This document shows positions 17,491-27,584 of a DNA stretch of 64,000 bases, in pieces. A program made the position numbers and the translations under genes. The notes under the pieces were generated by a model, which was given only the letters and a program-made list of their open reading frames with translations, ran no database searches and was not told the origin of the DNA. The stretch's first letter is position 1. Each line of letters starts with the position of its first letter. This DNA comes from an uncultured Clostridia bacterium (GTDB lineage: Bacteria; Bacillota; Clostridia; Oscillospirales; Ruminococcaceae), in NCBI GenBank assembly GCA_947625375.1, contig CANQOC010000006.1, positions 35,303 through 99,302 of the forward strand. Reading direction: 5' to 3'.

Positions 17491-18342
17491 TTAATAGTTG
17501 AACCCGAATTCCTCTTCGGTCTGTTCGGTATACCCCTCGGGGATTGAGAAGTCTATTCCGCTGTTGTCGTATTCGATGATTCTGAAGTCATAGAGGTCGA
17601 CCGCCGAGCTTTTAAGGCTGCGGTCCGACACCCTGAGCTTTCCGTCCTCCGAGAATTCCCACGTCGACGTTATGTCGAGACCGTTGATGGAATATATCTC
17701 GGTCCAGACGCCGCCGACGTCCTCGGCTGACAAAAGCGTATACATCGAGCTGTCATACCCGAAATTCAGACCGTAGTCGTCGACGCTCCCGACGACGCAG
17801 TATGTCCTGTCGTCGTCGTTGATATATGTCGTGACCCCGCCGTGAACAAAGGTCCTGTTTCCGTCGTTTATATAGATTCTGTCGTCTCCGTCGGCATAGA
17901 TTTCGCGGTCATAACTGAACGCCGTTCCCGAGTCATAAATCGACGCCTGTACGAACCTAATGTGAACGTGATTTGAATTCATAAGCTTAAGGCACTCGGC
18001 GGCGCGGGTCTCCGAATCCTCGGCCGACTCCGTCCCGACGTCCGATTCGTCCTCCGGCTGTTCCTCCGCCGAAGTCTGCTCGGGTTCGTTCTCCTCCGGC
18101 TCGGCTTCGCTCTGCTCTTCCGGAAGCGTCTCCGGAATTGCCGCGTCGGACGACACCGGCGCCGAAAGCTCGGTTTCCGGCGGCATCGTCTCGGTGCTCT
18201 CGGTGATGACGTTGTCCGGGACGTTTGCGTCAACCGGCCCGGTCGGCTGTGAGATGTCCTCGCCGCCCGGCGCTTTCTGTCCGCAAGCCGCGAGCATCAC
18301 CGCGCATACCGCGCAGCACAGCAAAATTTTAATCTTTTTCAT
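17491..18342 (-). CDS. putative lipoprotein with acidic linker
   Basis: 283 residues. The signal sequence ends in a lipobox (AVMLAACGQ), so the mature protein should be lipid-anchored at the outer face of the membrane. Residues about 25-115 are low-complexity and acidic (Glu/Ser/Thr/Pro). The C-terminal half (about 120-283) is a globular beta-rich domain with DDRIYINDGNRTFVHGGVTT and YINDDDRTYCVVG. I do not recognise the family. The promoter TTGCAA-17-TAATAT is at 18364-18392. Confidence 0.8.
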   Translation of the reverse strand: MKKIKILLCCAVCAVMLAACGQKAPGGEDISQPTGPVDANVPDNVITESTETMPPETELSAPVSSDAAIPETLPEEQSEAEPEENEPEQTSAEEQPEDESDVGTESAEDSETRAAECLKLMNSNHVHIRFVQASIYDSGTAFSYDREIYADGDDRIYINDGNRTFVHGGVTTYINDDDRTYCVVGSVDDYGLNFGYDSSMYTLLSAEDVGGVWTEIYSINGLDITSTWEFSEDGKLRVSDRSLKSSAVDLYDFRIIEYDNSGIDFSIPEGYTEQTEEEFGFNY

Positions 18343-18363
18343 ATTATCACCCCATCGGCTACT

Positions 18364-18392
18364 ATATTATCACATCTTTTCCGAGTTTGCAA
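18364..18392 (-). promoter_or_regulatory. promoter of the lipoprotein gene
   Basis: On the minus strand TTGCAA (complement of 18387-18392), 17-base spacer, TAATAT (complement of 18364-18369). Confidence 0.65.
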
Positions 18393-18396
18393 GCAT

Positions 18397-18540
18397 TTAG
18401 AAGATAGAGGTTAGAGGTTAGAATTTAGAATTTAGAGGTGTCGCCTTCGGCGACGTTTTTAAATTTTGCATAATGAGTGCAGAGAATTCTTCCGGAGTCG
18501 GCTATCTGACTTCCGATTTCTCAATTCTGACTTCTTGACT
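18397..18540. repeat. degenerate TTAGA/TCTGA runs with embedded 47 bp exact repeat
   Basis: Purine words (TTAGAAG, ATAGAGG, TTAGAATT) fill 18397-18436 and pyrimidine words (TATCTGACTTCC, TCAATTCTGACTTC) fill 18500-18536. Between them, 18437-18483 is identical over 47 bases to the complement of 63666-63712. It contains the hairpin GTCGCCTTCGGCGAC followed by GTTTTTAAATTTT. Confidence 0.82.
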
Positions 18541-18563
18541 AAATGCTGCGGCCGTTGTATAAT
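18535..18563 (+). promoter_or_regulatory. promoter of the FGGY kinase
   Basis: TTGACT (18535-18540), 17-base spacer, TATAAT (18558-18563). The -35 box abuts the pyrimidine run. Confidence 0.8.
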
Positions 18564-18601
18564 AAACATACCGATTTACGCGGAACATAAGGAGGTCTAT
18601 T

Positions 18602-20158
18602 ATGAAGACATATCTCGGAATCGAATTCGGTTCAACAAGAATCAAGGCAATCCTCATCGACGAAAGGGCAGAGGTTGTCGCTTCGGGCGCTCACGATTGG
18701 GAAAACCGCCTCGACAACGGCATCTGGACCTATACCCTCGACGACATCTCGACCGGTCTTCGCGACGCATACTCAAAGGTCGCCGAGGACTATAAAAAGA
18801 AAACCGGCGAGCCGCTCACCGAGCTCGGCTCAATCGGCATCAGCGCGATGATGCACGGCTATATGCCGTTCGATGAAGACGGAAACCTCCTTGTGCCCTT
18901 CCGCACCTGGAGAAACACCGTCACCGCCGAGGCTTCCGAAAAGCTCTCTTCGCTCTTCGGCTTCAATATCCCCCAGCGCTGGTCCGTCGCGCATCTCTAC
19001 CAATCCGTCCTCAACGGCGAGGAGCACGTTAAAAAGATAAAAAGCGTCCTCACCCTCGCCGGATATATCCAATGGAAGCTCACCGGCAAAAAGGCGGTCG
19101 GCGTCGGCGAGGCTTCGGGAATGTTCCCGATTGATGGCAAGACCGGTACATACGACGCTGCCATGGTCGAAAAGTTCGACAGGCTAATCGCCGGAAAAGG
19201 CTTCGGCTGGACGCTCCTTTCGGTGCTCCCCGAGGTCCTAAAGGCCGGGGACGACGCCGGAACGCTGACCCCCGAGGGCGCGCTCTTCCTCGACCCGACC
19301 GGAACGCTCAGGGCGGGGGTGCCGCTCTGTCCTCCCGAGGGCGACGCCGGAACCGGAATGGTCGCGACGAACAGCGTCCGCGAGAGAACCGGAAACGTCT
19401 CCGCCGGAACGTCTGTCTTCGCGATGATAGTCCTCGAAAAGCCGCTGTCAAGGCTCTATCCCGAAATCGACATGGTCACGACGCCGAGCGGCGCTCCGGT
19501 CGCGATGGTCCACTGCAACAACTGCTCCTCCGACCTCGACGCGTGGATGAGGATTTTCATGGAGTTCGCCGAGCTTTCGGGTCACCCGATGAAAAAGCCC
19601 GACCTCTATGACCTTCTTCTTAAAAACGCGATGAACGGCGACCCCGACTGCGGCGGACTCACCTCCTGCAACTACTTCTCGGGCGAGCCGATAACCCATT
19701 TAGACGAGGGCCGCCCGATGCTTTTAAGGCGCCCCGACTCCGCCTTCAATCTCTCGAATCTCATCCGCAACAACCTCTTCTCCGCGCTCGCGACCCTAAA
19801 AATCGGTCTCGATATCCTCCTCGACGAAAACGTCAGGATTGACCGAATTCTCGGCCACGGCGGATATTTCAAGACAAAGGGCGTCGGACAAAAGCTCCTT
19901 GCCGCCGCGATGAAGACCCCCGTCTCGACGATGGAGACCGCGGGCGAGGGCGGCGCATGGGGAATGGCAATCCTCGCGATGTACGCCGTCAATGGCGGCG
20001 GAATGTCCCTCGAGGACTACCTCGACGAAAAGGTCTTCGCCGGAATGAAGGCCGAGGCCGAATCCCCCGACCCGCGCGACGTCGCCGGCTTCGACAGCTA
20101 CATGCAGAACTACAAGCAAATGCTCAAGACCGAGGAATCCGCGGTCAAAAACTACTGA
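18602..20158 (+). CDS. FGGY-family carbohydrate kinase
   Basis: 518 residues, the usual FGGY length. It phosphorylates a sugar (family members act on xylulose, ribulose, gluconate, glycerol). The ATP-binding start is [49 protein letters not shown] and [15 protein letters not shown] are the other conserved blocks. AAGGAGG lies six bases before the ATG. It resembles the xylulokinase/ribulokinase group more than glycerol kinase, but the substrate cannot be told from sequence alone. There are no sugar-pathway neighbours. A terminator follows at 20224-20256. Confidence 0.88.
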   Translation: MKTYLGIEFGSTRIKAILIDERAEVVASGAHDWENRLDNGIWTYTLDDISTGLRDAYSKVAEDYKKKTGEPLTELGSIGISAMMHGYMPFDEDGNLLVPFRTWRNTVTAEASEKLSSLFGFNIPQRWSVAHLYQSVLNGEEHVKKIKSVLTLAGYIQWKLTGKKAVGVGEASGMFPIDGKTGTYDAAMVEKFDRLIAGKGFGWTLLSVLPEVLKAGDDAGTLTPEGALFLDPTGTLRAGVPLCPPEGDAGTGMVATNSVRERTGNVSAGTSVFAMIVLEKPLSRLYPEIDMVTTPSGAPVAMVHCNNCSSDLDAWMRIFMEFAELSGHPMKKPDLYDLLLKNAMNGDPDCGGLTSCNYFSGEPITHLDEGRPMLLRRPDSAFNLSNLIRNNLFSALATLKIGLDILLDENVRIDRILGHGGYFKTKGVGQKLLAAAMKTPVSTMETAGEGGAWGMAILAMYAVNGGGMSLEDYLDEKVFAGMKAEAESPDPRDVAGFDSYMQNYKQMLKTEESAVKNY

Positions 20159-20223
20159 TACGCAAGCAATATAAAAGCAGACGGAATGGTAGCCCCTAAT
20201 AAAACAACTTTTTGATTGTTTTC

Positions 20224-20256
20224 CGAACCGATGTATCACTGCATCGGTTCGTTTTT
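20224..20256 (+). terminator. terminator after the FGGY kinase
   Basis: CGAACCGATG (20224-20233) pairs with CATCGGTTCG (20242-20251) and runs into TTTTT. It overlaps the 3' end of the recombinase remnant on the other strand. Confidence 0.88.
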
Positions 20257-20613
20257 CATGTTCTCAAACAGGCTTTTAGGCAGGATTCCCACGAAATCGT
20301 AGGAAATATCTATGTCCACAACACGCTTGCCATCGACTCTTTTAGGCTTGTGAACGTATACCGCCTTGACCAAATCGTTAAGTATCGCTGGTGTAAGCTC
20401 GCTCATTTCCAAATACTTCTTGACCTTAGCAATGAATTTGTCGATGTTTTCCGCTTGTTCTTCCTGCTGCTCAATTTCGGCTGTCAGCGTTTCTAATTTT
20501 TCACGAAGTTCAGCCTGTTCGGTTTCATAATCTCCCGAAAGCATCTCATATCTTGCCTCCGAAAGCCTTTGATTGGCATATAGTTGTTTTGACGGTAATT
20601 TTAATAGTTGCAC
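20236..20613 (-). pseudogene. C-terminal fragment of a large serine recombinase
   Basis: About 125 codons remain. The coiled-coil region (ELREKLETLTAEIEQQEEQA) and the ending DLVKAVYVHKPKRVDG and DIDISYDFVGILPKSLFE match the C-terminus of Tn4451-type large serine recombinases (DUF4368-like end). The catalytic serine domain and recombinase domain are missing: the frame breaks near 20613, exactly where an unrelated open frame starts on the other strand. Base composition is clearly more AT-rich than the flanking genes. It is the remnant of a lost integrative or transposable element. Confidence 0.82.
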
Positions 20614-20940
20614 TTACAGTTACTAACAAAAAACAGTTTTGACAATGTTGATTCAATTAAGCTTGAAAGTTATCTTGATGGCACGAAGAAAAACATAGTG
20701 ATTAAGGTTACAGATGAAAGCGACGACCATACATCAAATGCCGATGGTCTATATAGACAGATTCTAAATTATCAAAAGCAGTTTAAAGCTATTGATAAAT
20801 GTGAGATATATGTCGAGGATATAAACGGTGAGTGCCTGTATTACATTACCGGCGAACTGGAATACGGAGATATGCTGGCATGGGTAAGTGAAAAATCGGA
20901 AGAGTCGTTTGTTAATTCACATGGGCCACGCAAAGAATAA
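20608..20940 (+). pseudogene. unrecognised 3' gene fragment, AT-rich
   Basis: About 110 codons ending in VSEKSEESFVNSHGPRKE. The interior (ESYLDGTKKNIVIKVTDESD, NADGLYRQILNYQKQFKAID) looks like real protein, but there is no good start or ribosome site: the frame begins at a TTG next to the broken recombinase end. I do not recognise the family. It is probably the tail of a gene cut at the same junction. It could alternatively start at a codon near 20645 and be intact. Confidence 0.5.
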
Positions 20941-21057
20941 CATTTGTGCCTTAATTAGTGCTATAATTGCGTATCATTTAAATATCTAAAAAATTTTTAG
21001 GTTTTTAAACATACTGGTTATAAGAATAAGTATTGAGCTTGTCGTTATTTATCCTAA

Positions 21058-21318
21058 GCCAAAAAGAAATATTCCCTCGGTATGCGCCAGCGTCTCGGGC
21101 TTGCGCAGGCTATTATGGAAGACCCCGACCTGCTGATTTTGGACGAGCCGATGAACGGGCTTGACAAGGACGGCGTGGGGGAGATGCGGAAGTATCTGCT
21201 CGATTTAAAGGCGCAGGGCAAGACGATCCTGATCGCCTCGCACTCGGCGGAGGATATTGATGTTCTCTGCGATACCGTCGTTGAGATGGATAAGGGGAGG
21301 ATGGAAAGGGTGAGATGA
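21058..21318 (+). pseudogene. 3' fragment of an ABC transporter ATPase
   Basis: The frame opens after a stop at 21055 and keeps the second half of an ATP-binding subunit: signature YSLGMRQRLGLAQA, Walker B LLILDEPMNGLDKDG, and the H-loop ILIASHSAEDID. The Walker A and Q-loop half is absent. The type resembles bacitracin/lantibiotic-immunity ATPases. It cannot be functional alone. No permease follows. Confidence 0.85.
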
Positions 21319-21437
21319 CTTTCAATATAGCGAAAAACGAGGAAAGATGTTTATTATAGAACTGAAGCGCAGTGAGGAATGTAAAAATTATATCCCAACG
21401 GCTTGACCCTGACAATGATTCATTAAGCAGGATAAGT

Positions 21438-21475
21438 AAAAGCCATACCCGATTGCTCGGATATGGCTTTGTTTA
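21438..21475 (+). terminator. terminator-like hairpin in the scar region
   Basis: AAAAGCCATA (21438-21447) pairs with TATGGCTTT (21462-21470), followed by GTTT. Probably left from the element that supplied the neighbouring fragments. Confidence 0.6.
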
Positions 21476-21535
21476 GCACCCTTTTGGCAGACCGCCACAA
21501 TACAATTATGGTTTTGTTGTTTTATGCGGAGCTGC

Positions 21536-21916
21536 CTAACCGGTATTTTTTATTTGAGAGCCGGTTAAAGAAAAACTGCTGATATATATTTCTAAATGTG
21601 CCGGATTGCCTTGCAAAGCTAAAATTGCCAATTCTAACCCAAACGAAACAGAAAAGCAAATGCTTCCTAATAGCAGTCCTTTCAAAATACTTCTTCCGAA
21701 ACCGTTTCTTTGAAATCCAATATCACTCCATGAAAGTCCTATCCTTTTCAATGCCAACGCCAGTAAGATAATTCCGGTCGCTTTATGAAGCACATTTTCA
21801 CCAATAGCCGTTTTATCTGTTTCAATCAGAAAATATTCTGCAAACCTTGCCGACAAGCAAAGCGTGAATATCGCAATACACAAATTATAGGGATTGTATT
21901 TTATGCTTCTTTCCAT
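21536..21916 (-). pseudogene. 5' part of a CPBP-type membrane protease gene
   Basis: 126 codons, several hydrophobic segments (NLCIAIFTLCLSARFAEYF, GIILLALALKRIGLSW, ILKGLLLGSICFSVSFGLEL). The GLSWSDIGFQRNGFGRSILK segment resembles the N-terminal half of CPBP intramembrane metalloproteases. The protein stops before the EExxxR and HxxxN motifs, so it is truncated. Its ATG overlaps the stop of the frame upstream by about 16 bases. Confidence 0.65.
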
Positions 21917-22050
21917 ATAGTTACCTCAATCAACTCCAATTTATCGCGCAGGGTGTCATATCGGCAAGAACCTTTGCCGTCTGCTTTTTCGCTATATAAG
22001 AGAAATGTGCGAGTCAGACCCCTTTCCCCGAGCCACCACTCCTCATCTTC
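21901..22050 (-). pseudogene. possible 3' fragment of an unrecognised gene
   Basis: About 50 codons ending KADGKGSCRYDTLRDKLELI and then EVTIWKEA. The end overlaps the start of the CPBP fragment, as in translationally coupled genes. Upstream the frame runs into the 3' end of the lipid kinase gene, so the 5' part is missing. No family recognised. Confidence 0.4.
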
Positions 22051-22052
22051 CC

Positions 22053-22937
22053 TCACTTCACAATAATACTCAGCGCCTGCCGGTTGCAGCTGATAGCGGT
22101 TTCGGTGTGCTGACCGCCGTTTTCGCCGTCGACCGTCCAGACAAGCGGCGCGTCGCACGAAAAACCGACCCGCGCGGTCTTGAAATACTCGAAGCAGTCT
22201 GCGGAATAGTCCCGCTTCATCACCGCCGCGAGGATTTTATTGAGGTCGAGCGGGTTCTTCGGGTTCTTAACGAGAAGCACCTCGAAAAGTCCGTCGTTGA
22301 GCTCGATGTCCTTCGGCAGAAGATTCTTCATTCCCCCGACCTGAAGCGTGTTCGTGACGAGTCCGAGGATAAAGTCCCCCTCGCCCGAGCGCTCCTCCGA
22401 CTCGAATTTAACGCGGTAGTGCGAAATATTCGGAAGCGACGCCGCCCCGCTGATGAGATACGCAAAATAGCCGAGCGCGTTTTTCTGATTCTGCGGAGTC
22501 GTATAGGTGACGTCGGTGAAAGCGCCGAATCCCGCGACATAGTTGAAGTACCGCCCGTTCACGCACCCGATGTCGTATGAAAACGGACGCCCGAAGAGCG
22601 CGTTTTTCGCCGCCGGGATAATCTGTACCGGCACCCCGAGCGAGTGCGAAAAGTCGTTTGTCGACCCACAGGGGATATACCCGAACGGACGGGTAAGTCC
22701 CGCCTCCATAAACCCGTTGACGGCGCCGTTAAGGGTCCCGTCGCCTCCCGCGACGACGACCCTGTCGACCTCGTTTGCGAGCCGCCTCGCAGTATAGCGG
22801 CAGTCATCGCCCGACTGCGTCGGGTGCGCGGTGACGTCCCACCCCGCCGCGGTGTAAAGGTTGATGATTTCGCCGAGCTTCCGCCCCACTGTCTGCATTC
22901 CCGAGTGCGAATTGTACAGCAAAAGCAAGCTTCCCAT
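22053..22937 (-). CDS. diacylglycerol/lipid kinase (DagK/YegS family)
   Basis: 294 residues. It phosphorylates diacylglycerol or a related lipid at the inner membrane face, recycling it to phosphatidate. LLLYNSHSGMQTVGRKLGEI opens the protein; VVVAGGDGTLNGAVNGFM is the nucleotide-binding GGDGT motif; FGYIPCGSTNDFSHSLG follows. It lies 29 bases after trpA on the same strand, so it is probably transcribed with the trp operon although its function is unrelated. Confidence 0.9.
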   Translation of the reverse strand: MGSLLLLYNSHSGMQTVGRKLGEIINLYTAAGWDVTAHPTQSGDDCRYTARRLANEVDRVVVAGGDGTLNGAVNGFMEAGLTRPFGYIPCGSTNDFSHSLGVPVQIIPAAKNALFGRPFSYDIGCVNGRYFNYVAGFGAFTDVTYTTPQNQKNALGYFAYLISGAASLPNISHYRVKFESEERSGEGDFILGLVTNTLQVGGMKNLLPKDIELNDGLFEVLLVKNPKNPLDLNKILAAVMKRDYSADCFEYFKTARVGFSCDAPLVWTVDGENGGQHTETAISCNRQALSIIVK

Positions 22938-22966
22938 ATCTGACCTCTTTTCGTGTGAACGGGGGA

Positions 22967-23737
22967 CTACTTCAATCCTTCCGTCATCTTTTTAACGAAT
23001 TCTCCGACGGGTTCGGCGGAGTCGCGGCCGTATTTTTCGATGATTTTGATGATTGCCGAGCCGACGATGGCGCCGTCCGAAAGGTCGGCCATCTGTTTTG
23101 CGCGCTCGGGGGTGGATATCCCGAAGCCGACGGCACAAGGCAGGTCGGTGTTCTCGCGAATCACCCTGACAATCGACGCGATGTCGGTCGTGATTTCGCT
23201 TCTCTCGCCGGTGACGCCGAGGCTCGACACAAGATAGATGAACCCCTCGGCGGCCTTCGCAATCATCGCGATGCGGTTCTCCGATGTCGGCGCAATCAGC
23301 GGTATAAGCGCCACTCCGTATTTGTGACACTCCTCGATGAACTCGCCGCGCTCCTCATAAGGGAGGTCTGGGAGAATAAGTCCGTCAATCCCGATTTCGC
23401 GGCAGGCCGACATAAACCTCTCCGCCCCATAGCTGAACACGACGTTCGCGTATGTCATGAACACAAGCGGGATTTCGACGTCGGTGCGAAGGTCGCGCAC
23501 AAGGTCGAAAATCTTGTCCGTCGTGACCCCGCCCGAGAGCGCGCGAAGATTTGCCCCCTGAATGACCGGGCCCTCGGCGGTCGGGTCTGAAAAGGGTATG
23601 CCGAGCTCGATAAGGCTCGCGCCGTTTCTGACCGCCGCCCGGACGACCTTCGCCGTCGTTTCAAGGTCGGGGTCGCCGCAGGTGATAAAAGGTATAAACG
23701 CCTTTTTGTTTTCAAAGGCGGATTTAATTCTATTCAT
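22967..23737 (-). CDS. trpA: tryptophan synthase alpha subunit
   Basis: 256 residues. It cleaves indole-3-glycerol phosphate to indole and glyceraldehyde-3-phosphate; indole passes through a tunnel to Trp[40 protein letters not shown] (catalytic Glu and Asp) and [20 protein letters not shown] are conserved. The ATG at 23737 overlaps the end of trpB by eight bases; a GTG four codons earlier is possible. Last biosynthetic gene of the operon. Confidence 0.97.
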   Translation of the reverse strand: MNRIKSAFENKKAFIPFITCGDPDLETTAKVVRAAVRNGASLIELGIPFSDPTAEGPVIQGANLRALSGGVTTDKIFDLVRDLRTDVEIPLVFMTYANVVFSYGAERFMSACREIGIDGLILPDLPYEERGEFIEECHKYGVALIPLIAPTSENRIAMIAKAAEGFIYLVSSLGVTGERSEITTDIASIVRVIRENTDLPCAVGFGISTPERAKQMADLSDGAIVGSAIIKIIEKYGRDSAEPVGEFVKKMTEGLK

Positions 23738-24920
23738 AGATGTCTTCACCCCTATATCTTGCTATCGCGGCGCAGTCCTTGTCTCCTCTTCCCGAGAGCG
23801 TCACGACGATAATCTTGTCCTTGCCCATCTTCGGGGCGATTTTTTTGGCATAAGCGACGGCGTGCGCGCTTTCGATTGCGGGAATGATTCCCTCGGTCTT
23901 CGCGAGATATTCAAAGGCCTCGACCGCCTCGTCGTCTGTGACGGGGACATATTCCGCCCTGCCGATGTCGTGAAGATAAGCGTGCTCCGGGCCGACGCCG
24001 GGATAGTCAAGCCCCGCCGATATCGAATAAACCGGCGCAATCTGCCCGAATTCGTCCTGACAGAAATACGACTTCATTCCGTGGAAGATTCCGAGGCGCC
24101 CGGTGTTCACGGTCGCTGCGGTCTCAAAGGTGTCGATTCCGCGCCCCGCCGCCTCACATCCGATGAGCGCGACGCCCTTGTCGTTGATGAAGTTATAAAA
24201 GCTTCCGATGGCGTTCGACCCCCCGCCGACACAGGCGATTACCGCGTCGGGGAGCTTTCCCTCTTTCTCTAAAAGCTGTTCCTTGATTTCCTTCGAGATT
24301 ACCGCCTGAAAATCGCGGACGATTGTCGGGAACGGGTGCGGGCCCATAACCGAGCCGAGGCAGTAGTGCGTGTCCGAAATGCGGCGCGTCCACTCCCTCA
24401 TCGCCTCGCTGACGGCGTCCTTAAGGGTGGCGGTGCCGGTCTTGACGGGGATAACCTCCGAGCCGAGGAGCTTCATTCTGTAGACGTTGAGCGCCTGCCG
24501 CTTGGTGTCCTCCTCGCCCATGAACACAACACATTCCATTCCCATAAGCGCGGCGGCGGTTGCGGTCGCGACGCCGTGCTGACCCGCGCCGGTCTCGGCG
24601 ATAAGGCGGGTCTTTCCCATCTTCTTCGCCAAAAGCGCCTGCCCGAGTACGTTGTTGATTTTGTGCGCGCCGGTGTGATTGAGGTCCTCGCGCTTAAGGT
24701 AAATCTTCGCGCCGCCGAGGTCGCGGGTCATCTTTTCGGCATAATAAAGCCGCGACGGTCTCCCGGCATAGTCGTTCAGAAGCGCGTTGAGCTCGCGGTT
24801 GAACTCGGGGTCGTCCTTGTATTTGTTATATGCCGCCTCGAGCTCGATTACGGCGTTCATCAGCGTTTCGGGGATATACTGTCCGCCGTGTATCCCGAAC
24901 CGCCCCTTTGATTCTGACAT
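23730..24920 (-). CDS. trpB: tryptophan synthase beta subunit
   Basis: 396 residues. The PLP enzyme that condenses indole and serine to tryptophan. [20 protein letters not shown] contains the PLP-binding Lys; [16 protein letters not shown] and [16 protein letters not shown] are the other signatures. It is of the classical TrpB1 type that pairs with TrpA. It follows trpF by three bases. Confidence 0.98.
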   Translation of the reverse strand: MSESKGRFGIHGGQYIPETLMNAVIELEAAYNKYKDDPEFNRELNALLNDYAGRPSRLYYAEKMTRDLGGAKIYLKREDLNHTGAHKINNVLGQALLAKKMGKTRLIAETGAGQHGVATATAAALMGMECVVFMGEEDTKRQALNVYRMKLLGSEVIPVKTGTATLKDAVSEAMREWTRRISDTHYCLGSVMGPHPFPTIVRDFQAVISKEIKEQLLEKEGKLPDAVIACVGGGSNAIGSFYNFINDKGVALIGCEAAGRGIDTFETAATVNTGRLGIFHGMKSYFCQDEFGQIAPVYSISAGLDYPGVGPEHAYLHDIGRAEYVPVTDDEAVEAFEYLAKTEGIIPAIESAHAVAYAKKIAPKMGKDKIIVVTLSGRGDKDCAAIARYRGEDIYE

Positions 24921-24923
24921 TTT

Positions 24924-25535
24924 TTATCTCTCCTTTTCGGTTTCACGCGCAGCCAGCGCGAATTTTCTCATCTTTTCCCCGTCCTTGACCCCGTCGGTCT
25001 CGATTCCCGAGCTGACGTCGAGGCAGTACGGGTGAAGCCTCATAACAGCGTCGGCGGCGTTTTCGGGGCAAAGTCCCCCGGCGAGGATATATTTCCTGCC
25101 GAAGCTCTTTATAATCTCCCATTCAAAAGTCTTTCCCGTCCCGGTCCCCGAGTCGAGAAGCACAAGGTCGGCGGGCGACGAATACGCGCGCTCAAGGTCG
25201 CTCTCAGACGTCACCTTAAACGCCTTTATCACCGGTTTTCCGGTCGATTCCTTAAGGCGGCGGATAAAATCCCCGTCCTCGCTCCCGTGAAGCTGTGCGA
25301 TTCCGACCGTTCCGTCCTTCAGAATACGCTCGACCTCGTCATAAGGGTTGTCGACAAAAACGCCGACCGTCATAATCCTCCTGTCCAAAAGCGCGGTGAT
25401 TTTTTTGACCTCGTTTTGCGGGACAAATCTCCTGAACTGCGGCGCAAGGATAAATCCCGCGAAGTCGGGGAGGATTTCGTTGAGATACACCGCCGTTTCG
25501 GCGCTCCTTATGCCGCAGAATTTGATTTTAGTCAT
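24924..25535 (-). CDS. trpF: phosphoribosylanthranilate isomerase
   Basis: 203 residues, a TIM barrel. It performs the Amadori rearrangement of phosphoribosylanthranilate to CdRP. IKFCGIRSAETAVYL carries the catalytic Cys, TVGVFVDNP the catalytic Asp, and AGGLCPENAADAV and LDVSSGIETDGVKDGEKM the phosphate sites. The start overlaps the end of trpC by four bases (ATGA). Confidence 0.97.
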   Translation of the reverse strand: MTKIKFCGIRSAETAVYLNEILPDFAGFILAPQFRRFVPQNEVKKITALLDRRIMTVGVFVDNPYDEVERILKDGTVGIAQLHGSEDGDFIRRLKESTGKPVIKAFKVTSESDLERAYSSPADLVLLDSGTGTGKTFEWEIIKSFGRKYILAGGLCPENAADAVMRLHPYCLDVSSGIETDGVKDGEKMRKFALAARETEKER

Positions 25536-26311
25536 GCGTCACGCAGCTCCCGAAGCATCGCTTTTCTGTCCTTCGCCCTCATAAGCGCCTCGCCGATAAG
25601 GACGGCGTCCGCGCCGAAGTCCCTGACCGCCCTGATGTCCTCGGCGGTCCTGACACCGCTCTCAGATACGAAAACCCTGTCGCCCGGGACAAGAGAGCGA
25701 AGCCGTCCGCTGTTGCGGCAGTCGACCGAGAAGTCCTTGAGATTTCGGTTGTTCACTCCGATAATCCTTGCCCCGCAGTCGAGCGCAAGCGAAATCTCCT
25801 CCTCGTCATGCGCCTCGACGAGCGCCGACATTCCGAGACCGTCGCAAAGCTGTATCCAGTCCCCGAGCTTCCCACGTTCGGTTATCGCACAAATCAGCAG
25901 AACCGCCCTTGCGCCCAGAAGCCGCGCCTCATAAATCATATATTCGTCGACGGTGAAGTCCTTTCTCAGACACGGCGCCGAGACCGCCTCCGCAATCTCC
26001 TTAAGGTATAAATCGCTCCCGAGGAACTTAGTCGGCTCGGTAAGAACGGATATCGCGTCAGCGCCGGCCTCGTCATAGTCCCGCGCGATGTCGAGATACC
26101 GAAAATCCGGCTCAATCAGTCCCTTCGACGGCGACGCCTTTTTACATTCACAGATAAACGACAGCCCGTCGCGCTTAAGCGCCGCCTCGAACTCGTTCCC
26201 GAGCCTCGGAAGCGCCAGCGCCTTCGCCTTCACCGACGAAAGCGGCTCGCGCCTCTTCGACGCTTCGACCCGCTCCCGCGCCGACTCCGCAAGTATGTCG
26301 AGAATATTCAT
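25532..26311 (-). CDS. trpC: indole-3-glycerol phosphate synthase
   Basis: 259 residues, a TIM barrel. It decarboxylates and cyclises CdRP to indole-3-glycerol phosphate. FICECKKASPSKGLI holds the catalytic Lys and Ser, CLRKDFTVDEYMIYEARLLG the second Lys, and VNNRNLKDFSVD and FVSESGVRTAEDI the phosphate loop. Start and end touch trpD and trpF directly. Confidence 0.98.
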   Translation of the reverse strand: MNILDILAESARERVEASKRREPLSSVKAKALALPRLGNEFEAALKRDGLSFICECKKASPSKGLIEPDFRYLDIARDYDEAGADAISVLTEPTKFLGSDLYLKEIAEAVSAPCLRKDFTVDEYMIYEARLLGARAVLLICAITERGKLGDWIQLCDGLGMSALVEAHDEEEISLALDCGARIIGVNNRNLKDFSVDCRNSGRLRSLVPGDRVFVSESGVRTAEDIRAVRDFGADAVLIGEALMRAKDRKAMLRELRDA

Positions 26312-27330
26312 CAGTTGGATTCCTTGATGAATTCCGAAAGCTTCTTCATCGCCGCTCCCGAGTCGACGATTTCGGCCGCAAGCTTGATTCCTTCGGCAAT
26401 CGAATCCGCCTTTCCGCCGATATAAAGCGCCGCCCCCGCGTTCATAAGCACCGCGTTGCGCTTTGCGCCCCTCTCGACTCCGCCGAGGATAGCGCGGGTG
26501 ATGGTCGCGTTCTCCGCGGGCGTTCCGCCGACAAGGTCAGACTTCAAACAGGTCTCGAAGCCGAAGTCCTCCGGTTTAATAACATAGCTCTTCGACATAT
26601 CCCCCCTGAACTCACAGACCGACGTCGGCGAGCTCAGCGAGATTTCGTCGAGCTTATCCTGCCCGTAAACGACCATGCCCCTCTCGACGCCGAGGCTCAT
26701 AAGGACCTTTGCAAGCGGTTCGCAGAGCGAGCCGTCATACACTCCGAGGAGCATATACCTCGGGTGCGCGGGGTTGGTCAGAGGGCCGAGAATGTTAAAG
26801 ACGGTGCGGAATCCGAGCTCGCGGCGGATAGCGCCGACATATTTCATCGAGGGGTGATATTTCTGCGCAAAGCAGAAGCAGATGCCGATGTCTTCGAGGA
26901 GCTTTCTGCACTTTTCGGGTTCAAGGTCGATGTTGACGCCGAGCGCCTCAAGGCAGTCCGCCGCCCCGCACTTCGAGCTTGCGGCGCGGTTGCCGTGCTT
27001 AGCAATCTTAATTCCGCCCGCCGCGACGATAATCGCCGATGTGGTCGAGATGTTGATTGAGCCGGCGTTGTCGCCTCCTGTGCCGACGATTTCCATAACG
27101 TCGAGACCGTTTGTGTCGACCGAGAGAGCCGCCGCCCTCATCGCCGCCGCACAGCCTGCAATCTCGTCGATTGTCTCGGCCTTGGTGCTCTTCGTCGAAA
27201 GCGCGGCAAGAAACGCGGCATTCTGTGTCGGAGTGGTCGCGCCGGTCATGATTTCGGTCATAATCCCATACGCCTCGTCATAGGTGAGGTCTTCCTTCGT
27301 TACGATTTTTGCGATTGCTTCTTTAATCAT
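26311..27330 (-). CDS. trpD: anthranilate phosphoribosyltransferase
   Basis: 339 residues. It joins anthranilate to [22 protein letters not shown] is the PRPP loop; [20 protein letters not shown] is the other signature. AGGAGG precedes the ATG. It is separated from trpG by about 250 bases of noncoding repeat DNA, the only sizeable gap in the operon. Confidence 0.98.
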   Translation of the reverse strand: MIKEAIAKIVTKEDLTYDEAYGIMTEIMTGATTPTQNAAFLAALSTKSTKAETIDEIAGCAAAMRAAALSVDTNGLDVMEIVGTGGDNAGSINISTTSAIIVAAGGIKIAKHGNRAASSKCGAADCLEALGVNIDLEPEKCRKLLEDIGICFCFAQKYHPSMKYVGAIRRELGFRTVFNILGPLTNPAHPRYMLLGVYDGSLCEPLAKVLMSLGVERGMVVYGQDKLDEISLSSPTSVCEFRGDMSKSYVIKPEDFGFETCLKSDLVGGTPAENATITRAILGGVERGAKRNAVLMNAGAALYIGGKADSIAEGIKLAAEIVDSGAAMKKLSEFIKESN

Positions 27331-27584
27331 ATTTATTCCTCCTGAAAAATATTTACTTTTTTGTATGCTTCAATATAAGGCGATAGGTGATGCCGCAGTC
27401 CTGCCCAATCATAGTCCGGGAGTGTCCGCTCCGCACGCATGATTTACAGCACATAAATTTTTCACCAACGGAGCAGCAGTCGGATTACAGAGGTCAGAGG
27501 TCAGAAATCAGACTCCTATCATCTATCTTCTGACTTCTGTCAATCTCAATTCTGCCCTCTTGATGCGGTCGCCTGACCGCATCA
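27331..27584. repeat. repeat insert between trpG and trpD
   Basis: About 250 bases without a gene. 27484-27556 is a degenerate TCAGAGG/TCAGAAA run that turns into its approximate complement (CTATCATCTATCTTCTGAC), so it can fold back on itself. It is capped by a perfect 10 bp inverted repeat, TGATGCGGTC (27561-27570) with GACCGCATCA (27575-27584). The last three bases of that repeat are the complement of the trpG stop codon. The rest (27331-27480) shows nothing I recognise. Confidence 0.78.
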
